A stretch of DNA of 64,000 nt from Anaerolineae bacterium (GTDB lineage Bacteria > Chloroflexota > Anaerolineae > 4572-78 > J111): positions 62,001 to 126,000 of the forward strand of contig JAKLJP010000009.1 in the NCBI GenBank assembly GCA_023151115.1, written 5' to 3'. The position numbers and the translations under genes are program-made. This document shows, piece after piece, positions 1 through 7,859 of this stretch (positions are counted from its first letter, which is position 1; each line of letters opens with the position of its first letter). The notes beneath the pieces were generated by a model, which saw only the letters and a program-made list of their open reading frames with translations, ran no database searches and was not told where the DNA came from.

Positions 1-2
1 TT

Positions 3-737
3 CTGGTAGATAGCGCTACCGCAGCCAGTAATCCATTTGCCTTACTACTTCAACGATCCCATAGTCACTTTCAAGGAAAGATTCATTTTACCTCGGCATC
101 GGCTATAACCTTGTTTACTGAGCATGATGTAGATACAGTTCTTCATTTATTATTTGCTCATAACCAATCCCGGGGAGTATTTGAGGCGATGTGCAACCCA
201 CCAGGAGGCGATTGGAGCGGATTATCTCTTTTTAATTTCCAAACAGGAGAAGAATATCGTTGGACTTCATTGCCACGAGTATCAGGTATCGGGGGTAAAC
301 GGCCTGATCATGTGATAGAGTTCCAATTAGACGATGGTCGCCTGGTTTTACTGGCAATTGAGTCAAAAAATAGGGCATTAAATCTTGAGTCTAATGTGGG
401 TAATCGTTTAGCCGCATATACTGAGCAGTTAGTTGGAACATCTCCCACTATTTTTAGGGCTACAAATGCAGAATGGGATTTGTGGCAAAACGATACCATT
501 TCTTTGCCCAGTTTAACTGTTCTATCGGGTGGCGCATTTTGTTGGTTAGGCGCGAAAGATTTAGAAGATACACTCGCTCGATGCCATCTCGATATTATTT
601 TTGCTATTGAATTCAAATCAGTCGAACAGTCTGCTTTGCTGCACGTCAAAGCGGGGGCGCGGGCGGAGTTTTTGCTGCCCCAAATTTATAACCTGGTCCA
701 ACAATTTGGCGGGCGGCTCGAAATTAAGATACACTGA
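3..737 (+). CDS. Type II restriction endonuclease-like protein (3' part, gene enters from left edge)
   Basis: The frame is open from base 3 with no stop upstream, so only the C-terminal ~244 residues lie in the window; the TTG at 111 is not a convincing start. A PD-(D/E)xK-type nuclease signature is visible: PDH (bases ~303-311), then 17 residues later E-S-K in LLAIESKN (to ~368), preceded by a Lys/Gly-rich turn. That spacing fits a restriction endonuclease core. Two DNA methylases and an XRE regulator follow convergently, which supports the cognate endonuclease of an R-M system. The last ~120 bases overlap the 3' end of the opposing methylase gene. Specificity cannot be read from the sequence. 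Confidence 0.6.
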   Translation: MVDSATAASNPFALLLQRSHSHFQGKIHFTSASAITLFTEHDVDTVLHLLFAHNQSRGVFEAMCNPPGGDWSGLSLFNFQTGEEYRWTSLPRVSGIGGKRPDHVIEFQLDDGRLVLLAIESKNRALNLESNVGNRLAAYTEQLVGTSPTIFRATNAEWDLWQNDTISLPSLTVLSGGAFCWLGAKDLEDTLARCHLDIIFAIEFKSVEQSALLHVKAGARAEFLLPQIYNLVQQFGGRLEIKIH

Positions 738-1538
738 CTCTACAACCTTATCTATTCCCGTCTTCATCAACTTGGTAAAGGGAGAATTACCTGTTGGCAA
801 GGCTAATTGCGCTTGGAAGAGTTCAGCAGGAATAGTTGTTTTATAAGCTCGATGCCCTGCTATCCCGTCAAATGTTAAGACCCACTTCGCGCCCACTGTA
901 TTCAATCGCTGTAATTCCCCAAAAAATTCATCAAGATTAAATGTCTCAGGTACATATCGGCCTTTAGTTCCACCATAAGGGGGATCAAGAAATACCAGAT
1001 CATCGGCGCGAACAGAAGTCAACGTTTGCCGATAATCCGCAGCCCAAAACTCAACACCTTGAATCATGTAGTTCCATTGATAAATGATAGTTCGCAAACG
1101 GGCGGGGGAAATTCCCGGACGGGTATGATGTAAAGAATTATTAAACTCTCGATTGCTGTTGAAACGAATAAGCCCATTGACACAAGTACGGCTCAGAAAC
1201 AAGAGGTCATAAGGATTGCGGGTAGCATTAAATGAGTCGCGGATAGCATAATAAGCGGTGTGCCCTTCTTTTTGCAAACGATGCCAGCGGGCTTCGTATT
1301 CATTGGCCGTTACTTCGGGTATATCACGAATCGCTTGCCACAATTCAATCAATTCGGCAATGATATCCCCGGCTACTGCTGTTTGGCTTGGTCTAAATGC
1401 TAACATCGCCCCGCTACCTACAAATGGCTCAAAGTAACGTTCAGTTTCCGGCAAAAGTGTTGCTAACCAAGCAGCCACGGCCCTTTTGCTGCCAGACCAC
1501 TTGATAACAGGCTCGATAGGTATATTACGTTTCAACAT
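618..1538 (-). CDS. Dam-like (D12 class) DNA adenine-N6 methyltransferase
   Basis: About 306 residues; the ATG at 1538 is preferred over an in-frame TTG at 1544. Alpha-type adenine methylase order is visible: an IKWSGSK start like the KWAGGK of Dam, SAM-binding motif I FVGSG (~residue 40), NGLIRFNS (~120) as in Dam NGLYRFN, and catalytic DPPY (~186). A ~30-residue tail runs past the usual end and overlaps the opposing endonuclease gene. The start overlaps the upstream methylase by 14 bases, so the two are translationally coupled. DpnII/MboI-type loci, which cut GATC, combine a Dam-like and a beta-type methylase in this way; that specificity is only inferred here. Confidence 0.88.
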   Translation of the reverse strand: MLKRNIPIEPVIKWSGSKRAVAAWLATLLPETERYFEPFVGSGAMLAFRPSQTAVAGDIIAELIELWQAIRDIPEVTANEYEARWHRLQKEGHTAYYAIRDSFNATRNPYDLLFLSRTCVNGLIRFNSNREFNNSLHHTRPGISPARLRTIIYQWNYMIQGVEFWAADYRQTLTSVRADDLVFLDPPYGGTKGRYVPETFNLDEFFGELQRLNTVGAKWVLTFDGIAGHRAYKTTIPAELFQAQLALPTGNSPFTKLMKTGIDKVVESVYLNFEPPAKLLDQVINLGQQKLRPRPRFDVQQSRLFD

Positions 1539-2385
1539 GTTCAAATTCCAAGGGCATTATGCTTGCTTGTCGTTGAACTTCATTAGCGACACGCTGGCAA
1601 GCCAAGTCAAAGTAGTCTTTGTCAATTTCAAACCCAACACATTCCATTTGGTAGCGTAACCCGGTCACAATCTCTGTCCCGGATCCCAAAAATGGTACTA
1701 ATAGGCTGCTACCTCGACGGGCAGAGATTAGCAACATCCTCTCGGTTAAGCGCACAGGCTTCTGAGTAGGATGTTTGCCATACTTTAGCTCTTCTTTGGC
1801 CTTGTTATTAGGAATATCCCAAACCGTGCGGAGTTGTTTGCCTCGCTCTTTGAAGCTATCCTCAGCGAAAGCGGCAGCTTTAACATCTTCGTAGTTAAAA
1901 TAATATTCCCGCTTACCATTGCCGGTATGCACCCACAAAATTGTCTCGTGGCTGGCGGTCAAACGGCGGGTTGACAGATTAGGAAAAGCATTACGCTTAA
2001 ACCAAATGACCTCATTGATGATTTCTAAACCAAGAATTTGGCAGGCAACATTAAGAATGCCGGAGTTGTGATAAGTTGAATGAAGCCAGATAGAGCCGGT
2101 TGGCTTGACTAAACGCTTCAACTCATTTAACCAGCGCAGAGTAAATTCAAAACTTTCGATACCTTCTAACATATCCCAGGTATGCCCGGCCAATTTCCAT
2201 GCTCCGCCAAAACCGGGTAAGGAGTGACCATCATCCAGTTTCCAAATCGCTTCGGTTGAAGCGCCATAAGGGGGATCGGCAATTGCTAAATCAAATGACT
2301 TATCAGGCAGACTCTTCATGCCTTCAAGCGCATCCTGCAAAAATAAATTTACTTTATCGAGGGTAAAACAGGTTGGCTCACTCAT
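1525..2385 (-). CDS. Beta-type DNA methyltransferase (N4/N6, DpnA/HinfI-like)
   Basis: About 286 residues from the ATG at 2385, which sits in an ATGAGTGA overlap with the stop of the XRE gene (translational coupling). Motif IV ADPPYGAS lies near residue 36, the conserved GKHPTQKP near 200, and motif I FLGSGTE near 230. The IV-before-I order defines the beta class. The middle part (SIWLHSTYHNSG, EVIWFKRNAFPNLS, ETILWV) resembles DpnA-type methylases that can act on single-stranded DNA; that activity is family knowledge, not seen. It is the second methylase of the R-M locus. Confidence 0.88.
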   Translation of the reverse strand: MSEPTCFTLDKVNLFLQDALEGMKSLPDKSFDLAIADPPYGASTEAIWKLDDGHSLPGFGGAWKLAGHTWDMLEGIESFEFTLRWLNELKRLVKPTGSIWLHSTYHNSGILNVACQILGLEIINEVIWFKRNAFPNLSTRRLTASHETILWVHTGNGKREYYFNYEDVKAAAFAEDSFKERGKQLRTVWDIPNNKAKEELKYGKHPTQKPVRLTERMLLISARRGSSLLVPFLGSGTEIVTGLRYQMECVGFEIDKDYFDLACQRVANEVQRQASIMPLEFEHVET

Positions 2386-2692
2386 TCGCTTTCGCCTGAT
2401 ACGGTACAATCCGCTCCCGTACAATATTCAACGCTTGTAACGTAGCCTCTTGCTGACCATACTCTGCCATAATCCTGTCTGCAATTACTTGGGCAGTTAA
2501 TTCGGCCCGTGGTACATTAAAATACTCGGCAAACCGGGTAAGTTGGGACTCGGTGGGCAGCCTTTCACCCCGTTCTATTTTGCTCAACAAGGTCGAATCA
2601 ATTTCCACTGCCGCCGCCACTACCCGCAGCGGTTCGCCGCGTTGTTTGCGCCAGGCGCGAATTGTTTCCCCAAAGGTTTGTTCTAAATCCAC
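2378..2692 (-). CDS. XRE-family helix-turn-helix regulator of the R-M operon
   Basis: 104 residues beginning at a GTG. The N-terminal ~65 residues form an HTH_3/XRE domain (IRAWRKQRGEPLRVVAAAV, LLSKIERGERLPTESQL). It is the first gene of a tightly overlapping regulator-methylase-methylase operon, the position of a controller (C) protein, although C proteins are usually nearer 80 residues. The C-terminal ~40 residues have no clear match. Just upstream lie palindromic and direct repeats (2703-2736) that are likely operators. No clear Shine-Dalgarno precedes the GTG. Confidence 0.75.
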   Translation of the reverse strand: MDLEQTFGETIRAWRKQRGEPLRVVAAAVEIDSTLLSKIERGERLPTESQLTRFAEYFNVPRAELTAQVIADRIMAEYGQQEATLQALNIVRERIVPYQAKANE

Positions 2693-2702
2693 AGGTTTTG
2701 TC

Positions 2703-2736
2703 TTGTCTAATGTTGTCTTGACAAATTTTGTCTAAT
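2703..2736. promoter_or_regulatory. Operator-like repeats upstream of the XRE regulator
   Basis: Two direct copies of TTGTCTAAT (2703-2711 and 2728-2736, 25 bases apart) flank an inverted repeat TTGTC-TT-GACAA (2713-2724), so the TTGTC half-site occurs four times counting the inverted copy. Symmetric half-sites directly before an XRE gene heading an R-M operon are what an autoregulatory controller protein would bind. I could not assign a convincing -35/-10 pair. Confidence 0.55.
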
Positions 2737-2759
2737 TTTATCACATTAGCATTGCAAAG

Positions 2760-3515
2760 TCAAGAGGTTCCAAATTCATTCCACCTTTGTAATAATGGCT
2801 CCAATTCGATATGACTTTGGATCACCGCATCCGGCGTAATCTTCCGGCCATCCTCCAATCCATTGGCCTGATCGTGATTGATACCGATGTACTGCACCGC
2901 CCGCATGCCGACTGCCTGCGCCCCGGCAATATCGGTCCGCAGTAGGTCGCCGATGTGAACCGCTTCGGTGGGGGCAGCGCCGAGGGCGGCGAGGGTGGTC
3001 AAAAAGGCAGAGGGGTGCGGTTTGCTGCGGCCGATCTCATCGGAAAAAGTGAGGTGGGTAAAGTATTGGGTCAGGTGGTCATGCTCCAGCAGTTGGCGCA
3101 GCACCCGCCCCGGCGTGATGCCGGTATCGGAAATAATCGCCAGGCGGTAGCGGCTGGCGAGATCGGGCAGAACGCTTGAAACTTCGGGGGCCAGGGTAGG
3201 CGCATCGGCCAGGATGCTGTGCTCCATATTGAGCCGGATTTCGGCCAGGATTTCCAACTCAAGCGTCAGGCGCAAATCTTGCAGCATGACCCCCAGCCAT
3301 TCGTCGGCAGTCATGGTGCGATGCTCTTGGGCCCAGGTGCGGCTCCAGGTCTCACGGGCCAGCTTTACCGCCGCCTCAAATTGCTCCGGGGCTACTTTTG
3401 ACCCACTGCCCCGCTCAACCGACTCTTTTAATGTCAACAGCCGTTTAGCATAATCTACAGTTTTGCTTTGGTAGAGGGTGGACCAAAAATCGAAGGTGAT
3501 GGCTTTGATGGGCAA
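2760..3515 (-). CDS. HAD-superfamily hydrolase
   Basis: 251 residues with a Rossmann HAD fold. Motif I is ITFDFWSTL with nucleophile Asp9, but the usual second Asp (general acid) is Trp. Motif II is IISDTG (~130), motif III Lys is in GRSKPHP, and motif IV is HIGDLLRTDIAGA (~190). A helical cap lies at ~20-110. The DFW motif I occurs in REG-2/haloacid-dehalogenase-like members, so phosphatase activity should not be assumed. Substrate unknown. The gene sits alone between the R-M regulator and purB. Confidence 0.8.
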   Translation of the reverse strand: MPIKAITFDFWSTLYQSKTVDYAKRLLTLKESVERGSGSKVAPEQFEAAVKLARETWSRTWAQEHRTMTADEWLGVMLQDLRLTLELEILAEIRLNMEHSILADAPTLAPEVSSVLPDLASRYRLAIISDTGITPGRVLRQLLEHDHLTQYFTHLTFSDEIGRSKPHPSAFLTTLAALGAAPTEAVHIGDLLRTDIAGAQAVGMRAVQYIGINHDQANGLEDGRKITPDAVIQSHIELEPLLQRWNEFGTS

Positions 3516-3528
3516 GGGTAAACTCCGT

Positions 3529-3665
3529 AGATAGAAGATGGAAGATGGTAGATAGAAGATGGAAGATAGAAGATGGAAGATGGTAGATAGATATGCGTTT
3601 ACAAAGATTCTATTCTCTATCCTCTATCCTCTATTCTCTATTCTCTATCCTCTATCCTCTTCTCT
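3529..3665. repeat. Two degenerate microsatellite tracts
   Basis: 3529-3592 is a tandem array of variants of TAGAAGATGGAAGA. 3611-3665 is an array of CTCTATC/CTCTATT units that runs into the 3' end of purB and encodes its last few residues (acidic EEDRG tail). The tracts are purine- and pyrimidine-rich respectively but not exact complements. Confidence 0.75.
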
Positions 3666-5147
3666 TATCGTTTCTCTAATTTGAGCGGCCAAATTCTTCG
3701 CCCGCTCCGGCGCATCGCCGACATAGTGGGAGGCGTCGAGGAGGGCCATAATTTGAGGCGGGTCGAGATGGACGGTAATTCTGGGGTCGGAGGAGAGATG
3801 CTCCGGCAGTGGATTGCTTCCGCCGGCGGCCAGCGCGGCCCAGGCGGCCAGGCTGTGCTCGCGGATGATTTCGTGCATCTCCTGCCGGTCGGCGCCGGCT
3901 TTGGCGGCGGCCAGCAAAACCCGCTCGGTGGCGGCGAAGGTGCCGTATTTTTCAAGGTTGCGCCTCAGCGCGGCTTCGTCCACCCGCAGGTCGCGCACCA
4001 GGCGAGTGGCCCGGCGCAGAATTTCGTCGGTGGCTAAAAAAGCCGCCGGGAAGATCTCTCGCCGGTTGGCCGAGTCGTCCAGGGTGCGCTCCAACAGCGA
4101 GTGGGCGGCGTTGTCCCAGGCTACGCGGGGCAGGGTTGCCACGAAGCGAGCCAGGCTGTCAATGTTTTCCGCATTGATGGGGTTGCGCTTGAAGGGCATG
4201 GCGCTGGAACCAACCTGCTTGCGGCCAAACGGCTCGGCCAGTTCCCCCAGCGAAGGCGCTTGTAATAAGCGCAAGTCAAAGGCAAATTTGTACAGCGATC
4301 CGGCTACCCCGGCCAGACTGTTCAACACCAGCCAATCCTGCTTGCGCGGATACGTTTGAGTGGCTACGGGGAAAGGCTCAAGCTCGATGGCGGCCATGAT
4401 GTGGGCTTCGAGTTGGAAGGCAGAGATTGGAGATTGGAGATTGGACGCCTTGCGTGGAGATTCGGCGGTCGGCGGCTTGCCCTGAGCCTGTCGAATGGGT
4501 CGGTGGTCTCCGGTCGGCTCCGCCAACAAATCCTGATACGACGCCGAAGTACCCACCGCGCCTTTGAAACCTTTGCCCCGAATCCCATCGCGTACCCGGC
4601 GCACTTCAGCGAAATCGGTCAGCAGGTCGAAGCCATATTGGGCCAGGCGGTAGCCCAGGGTGGTCGGTTCTGCGGGTTGGAGGTGGGTGAAGCCGATGAT
4701 CGGCGTATCCGCCCATCGCTCGATTTGGACGGCGAATTCTGCCAGCAGCGTGGTCAATTTAACCAAAATAACATCCAGGCTTTCGCGCAGGCGCAGAGCG
4801 TCAGCGTTGTCCTCAATATCCATCGAGGTTGCGCCCAGGTGGATAATTCCGCCCCCCACGGGACACTGTTCGGCAAAGGTTTTGACCTCGGCCATCAAAT
4901 CGTGCTGTATTTCGGCCTCGATGGCCAGGGCTCGATCCATATCAATCTGGTCGGCGTGCGCGCGCAGGTCATTCACCTGGGCCTGGCTGACCAGCCCGGC
5001 AGACTGCTCGGCTTCAGCCAGGGCGACCCACAGCCGCCGCCACAGCCGCCGCTTGTGGGCTTCGCTCCAGACCCGGCGCATCTCGTCGCTGCCGTAGCGC
5101 CAGGTAAAGGGGGAAAGGAAAGTTTGGTGGGAAAAAGTTTCGGTCAT
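3645..5147 (-). CDS. purB: Adenylosuccinate lyase with a repeat-derived insertion
   Basis: 500 residues of the fumarase/aspartase superfamily. Conserved region 1 is GGGIIHLGATSMDIEDN (~100), region 2 is TPIIGFTHLQPAEPTTLG (~150), and the flexible catalytic loop is GSSAMPFKRNP (~320). It would cleave adenylosuccinate to AMP and fumarate, and SAICAR to AICAR, in purine synthesis. The fumarate-lyase relative at 9300 has the ArgH-type loop instead. About 33 residues (~211-243; 4419-4517) have no counterpart in ordinary PurB and are translated repeat DNA. The 3' end lies in a microsatellite. Confidence 0.88.
   Translation of the reverse strand: MTETFSHQTFLSPFTWRYGSDEMRRVWSEAHKRRLWRRLWVALAEAEQSAGLVSQAQVNDLRAHADQIDMDRALAIEAEIQHDLMAEVKTFAEQCPVGGGIIHLGATSMDIEDNADALRLRESLDVILVKLTTLLAEFAVQIERWADTPIIGFTHLQPAEPTTLGYRLAQYGFDLLTDFAEVRRVRDGIRGKGFKGAVGTSASYQDLLAEPTGDHRPIRQAQGKPPTAESPRKASNLQSPISAFQLEAHIMAAIELEPFPVATQTYPRKQDWLVLNSLAGVAGSLYKFAFDLRLLQAPSLGELAEPFGRKQVGSSAMPFKRNPINAENIDSLARFVATLPRVAWDNAAHSLLERTLDDSANRREIFPAAFLATDEILRRATRLVRDLRVDEAALRRNLEKYGTFAATERVLLAAAKAGADRQEMHEIIREHSLAAWAALAAGGSNPLPEHLSSDPRITVHLDPPQIMALLDASHYVGDAPERAKNLAAQIRETIREEDRG
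4419..4517. repeat. Intergenic-type repeats inserted in frame within purB
   Basis: On the + strand the segment holds a triplicated GAGATTG-type motif (4424-4444) and a TTGCCCTGAGCCTGTCGAA motif (~4483-4501). The latter is a repeat I recognise from intergenic regions of environmental bacterial genomes. The insertion preserves the purB frame and joins TGDH to the helix beginning LEAHIM, so the reading frame was not destroyed. Confidence 0.7.
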
Positions 5148-5287
5148 TACTTACTCGTTGCACGTTAAAAGATTGAAGGGTTGAGCAAAGTATAGCATGG
5201 TGAATTACCTGCGGCAAAGCCATTGGACTGAGTAGCGGGAAACTGATAAAATGGAAGCAGGTTTTATCTATTTTTAGGAGAAAATTT

Positions 5288-5827
5288 ATGTCCCATATTC
5301 AAGAATCATCCCTCATCAAAGACGTTCAGATTGCCACCCTCAAATCCTTTGCCGACGAGCGCGGGCGCTTTATGGAGACCTTTCGCAAAGAGTGGTTTCC
5401 GCAGCGCAGTTGGGACATTATCCAGACCAACCGTTCTGACTCCAAAGCCGGGGTTTTGCGCGGTCTGCATTATCATTTTCAGCAGGTGGATTACTGGTAT
5501 GTAATTGCCGGAAAAATTCGGGCGGGTTTGTATGATTTACGGCCCAGTTCGCCTACTCATGGAACTGCCCAAACCATCGAGATGGGTGAGGAAAATCAAG
5601 TGGGGGTTTTTATCCCGGTGGGCGTGGCCCACGGTTTTGTGGCGCTGACCGACGTGACCTTGATTTATGTAGTGGATAATTATTACAGTGGCGCGGATGA
5701 GTTCGGCGTGGCCTGGAATGATCCCGCCCTCGGAGTAGCGTGGGGGGTGGAAGCGCCCCTGGTTTCGGACAGAGATGCAGCTAATCCAAAGTTGAAAGAT
5801 ATTTCGCCTGATAAATTACCCAGATAA
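5288..5827 (+). CDS. rfbC: dTDP-4-dehydrorhamnose 3,5-epimerase-like cupin (RmlC family)
   Basis: 179 residues with a good Shine-Dalgarno (TAGGAG) before the ATG. The RmlC cupin is clear: FADERGRFMETF near the N-terminus, VLRGLHYH (~57-63) containing the catalytic His, and VGVAHGF (~111-117) with a conserved active-site region after it. The family epimerises C3 and C5 of dTDP-4-keto-6-deoxyglucose for rhamnose synthesis. No other rml genes are adjacent, so a related sugar-nucleotide 3- or 3,5-epimerase is possible. Confidence 0.85.
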   Translation: MSHIQESSLIKDVQIATLKSFADERGRFMETFRKEWFPQRSWDIIQTNRSDSKAGVLRGLHYHFQQVDYWYVIAGKIRAGLYDLRPSSPTHGTAQTIEMGEENQVGVFIPVGVAHGFVALTDVTLIYVVDNYYSGADEFGVAWNDPALGVAWGVEAPLVSDRDAANPKLKDISPDKLPR

Positions 5828-5842
5828 GGTCCAATAAAGAAC

Positions 5843-6643
5843 TTACCAGTTTAGAGAAACCCGACTTATCTTAGCCCGTTGCTGGCTAAAAATTGCGGCT
5901 AAGGTTTGGAGCGGTTCCGGCTGGCCGGTGGTGAAAAAATGATGGTGCCCCACACAACCCCTTTCGGTTTCTAGGCCGCGCTGCCTGAGCACACGCTGGA
6001 CCTGCCGGGCGACGGCCTGGGCCGGGTCAATCACGGCGGCGCGGCCGGCCACCACCCGCTCGATGAGCGGCAGCAGCAAAGGATAATGGGTGCAGCCCAG
6101 GGCAAGCTGGTCGGCGTTGGCGGCCAGCATGGGTTCGAGATAGTGGCGCAGCAGGGCCTCCGTTTCGGGAGCGTCGAGTTGGCCTTTTTCAACCAGCTCG
6201 ACCAGGCCCTCGCCCACCTGCATATGCACTTCGATGTTGCGGGCGTGGCGTTCTGACGTATTTTTGAACAGATAGCCGTTGAGTGTGCCCTCGGTTGCCA
6301 GCACACCCACGTGGCCGGTTCGGGTGGCTTCGGCGGCAGGCTTGAGGGCAGGTTCCATCCCCACAATGGGCACATCAAACTCTGCCCGCAGCGTTTCCAG
6401 GGCAGCGGCGCTGGCCGTGTTGCAGGCCACAACGATTAACTTGGCTTCATGGGTTAATAAAAAACGGGTGATGGCGGCAGACAACGCTTGAACTTCCGCC
6501 GCCGGCCGGGGGCCATAGGGGCAGTGAGCGCTGTCGGCAAAGTAGAGCGTGGCTTCGTGGGGCATACGCCGCACCACTTCGCGCCACACCGACAGGCCGC
6601 CCACTCCGGAATCGAACAGACCGATAGGACGTGAGTCAGTCAT
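5843..6643 (-). CDS. murI: Glutamate racemase
   Basis: 266 residues. It makes D-glutamate for peptidoglycan. Family landmarks are in order: IGLFDSGVGGLSV (N-terminus), YFADSAHCPYG (~34-44), catalytic Cys74 in VVACNTASA, VGMEPALKPA (~94), and catalytic Cys184 in LALGCTHYP. Its presence, with the LysM protein next door, argues for a cell wall containing peptidoglycan. The C-terminus carries a short divergent tail. Confidence 0.93.
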   Translation of the reverse strand: MTDSRPIGLFDSGVGGLSVWREVVRRMPHEATLYFADSAHCPYGPRPAAEVQALSAAITRFLLTHEAKLIVVACNTASAAALETLRAEFDVPIVGMEPALKPAAEATRTGHVGVLATEGTLNGYLFKNTSERHARNIEVHMQVGEGLVELVEKGQLDAPETEALLRHYLEPMLAANADQLALGCTHYPLLLPLIERVVAGRAAVIDPAQAVARQVQRVLRQRGLETERGCVGHHHFFTTGQPEPLQTLAAIFSQQRAKISRVSLNW

Positions 6644-6680
6644 AAAATAATCGCTCCCAAGTCCCTTTACTTATCTACTT

Positions 6681-6748
6681 CGAAGAGGCGAGGACTCATG
6701 AGACGAGGAGGCGAAGAAGATAAGGCCTCTCGCCTCCTCGCCTCTTCG
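6681..6748. repeat. Hairpin with 14-bp perfect arms between murI and the LysM gene
   Basis: CGAAGAGGCGAGGA (6681-6694) is exactly complementary to 6735-6748, with a ~40-base loop that is itself rich in GAGGCGA-type words. A similar GAGGCGAGGA hairpin lies at 61902-61970, so this is a dispersed family. There is no T-tract for a classical terminator. Confidence 0.75.
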
Positions 6749-6765
6749 CCTCACGCCTCTTCGCT

Positions 6766-7761
6766 TCACTGCGCCTTCAAGCCCTGCGCCAAAACTTTAT
6801 AATGGTCTACAATGCCTTGAGGCACAATTAAATCCAGTTCAAAGGAAGTTGTGGCCCCGGCTTTGAGCAAGGTCACGGCCAGTTCGGCCTGGCGTTGAGC
6901 CAGCACCCGCTCGTCGGCGTCGTAGGCAATGGCAACCAGCCGGACCGACTCGACGTCGCTGGTTCCGCTGTTGCGAAGCTGCCCTTCCAGGCGGTAGGTC
7001 GCTAACCCCTCAGGCGAGCCGTGCAGGTCAAACGTTTCCAAATCAAAATAATAACGAGACTGGTCAGAAATCGGTACGCCCGAAACAGTGACCACCTGGT
7101 ACTGAGCAAAGCTGTCGGGCGGTGAGTCGAACAGAATTGCAAACGGTGCGCTCTCTCCCGGCTGGATCACGTCGAGTTGGGTGTAGGCCGCGCCCCGGTC
7201 CAGCACCAGCCCGGCTCCATCCAGCAGCGACGCTTCGACGACGACTTCGGCCAGGGGCAGGCTGCCGGGATTGCTAACCTCGCCCAAACACCACAAGGTC
7301 CCCTGCCGGGTTTCCTGAAAGTTGATGGCCGTTACCTTGAGCACGGGCGGCGTCGGGGTGGGGGTGGGGGTGTCTTCCGGGCTGACTCGGGGCGGGGGGA
7401 TAATGATTTCCTGGCCGATTTGCAGAAAGCGCGGGTCGGCGATGCCGTTGGCCGTCTGAATTTCCTCGGTGGTGCGGTCGAATTGGATGGCGATACTGAG
7501 CAGGGTATCGCCTGATTGGATGACATAGATGACGGGGGTCGGGGTAACGGTGGGCGTAGCGGTCGCAATGGGCGTGGCCGGGCGTGGGGTGGCGGTCGCG
7601 CGGGTGGTAGGGGTGGGGGTCATGCTGGCCGCCGCTACCGGCGTCGCCGGGGCGGCCGGGGTAATACTGCTGATTGGCGTAGCCAGCCGGCCGCAGCCAG
7701 CTACAATTAAGCTGCATAACAACCAAAGAATGGGTTTCACCCGCAAGAACTCTCCAGACAC
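6766..7761 (-). CDS. LysM-domain lipoprotein with FxLYD-like C-terminal domains
   Basis: 331 residues. A signal peptide ends in lipobox IVAGC (Cys23). A Thr/Pro/Ala-rich linker (~25-75) follows, then a LysM domain (~77-122; YVIQSGDTLLSIA, LQIGQEIIIP), a second TPTP linker, and two beta-sandwich-like segments (~140-330) resembling FxLYD domains. LysM binds peptidoglycan or chitin-like glycans, so the protein is probably tethered to the membrane and anchored in the wall. A specific role is not evident; it may form part of the cell envelope with murI next door. Confidence 0.82.
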   Translation of the reverse strand: MSGEFLRVKPILWLLCSLIVAGCGRLATPISSITPAAPATPVAAASMTPTPTTRATATPRPATPIATATPTVTPTPVIYVIQSGDTLLSIAIQFDRTTEEIQTANGIADPRFLQIGQEIIIPPPRVSPEDTPTPTPTPPVLKVTAINFQETRQGTLWCLGEVSNPGSLPLAEVVVEASLLDGAGLVLDRGAAYTQLDVIQPGESAPFAILFDSPPDSFAQYQVVTVSGVPISDQSRYYFDLETFDLHGSPEGLATYRLEGQLRNSGTSDVESVRLVAIAYDADERVLAQRQAELAVTLLKAGATTSFELDLIVPQGIVDHYKVLAQGLKAQ

Positions 7762-7859
7762 AAGGCCGGATTATACCACGATTGGGCCGCAGAAGTGAAA
7801 AAAGCCAGACGGCTAATCGCCACCCGGCTTTAACGCAAAGATGACTGCTTTGTAATTGT

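Noticed and set aside
3529..3665. CRISPR-like repeats
   Set aside because: Units are short and contiguous without spacers; simple microsatellite.
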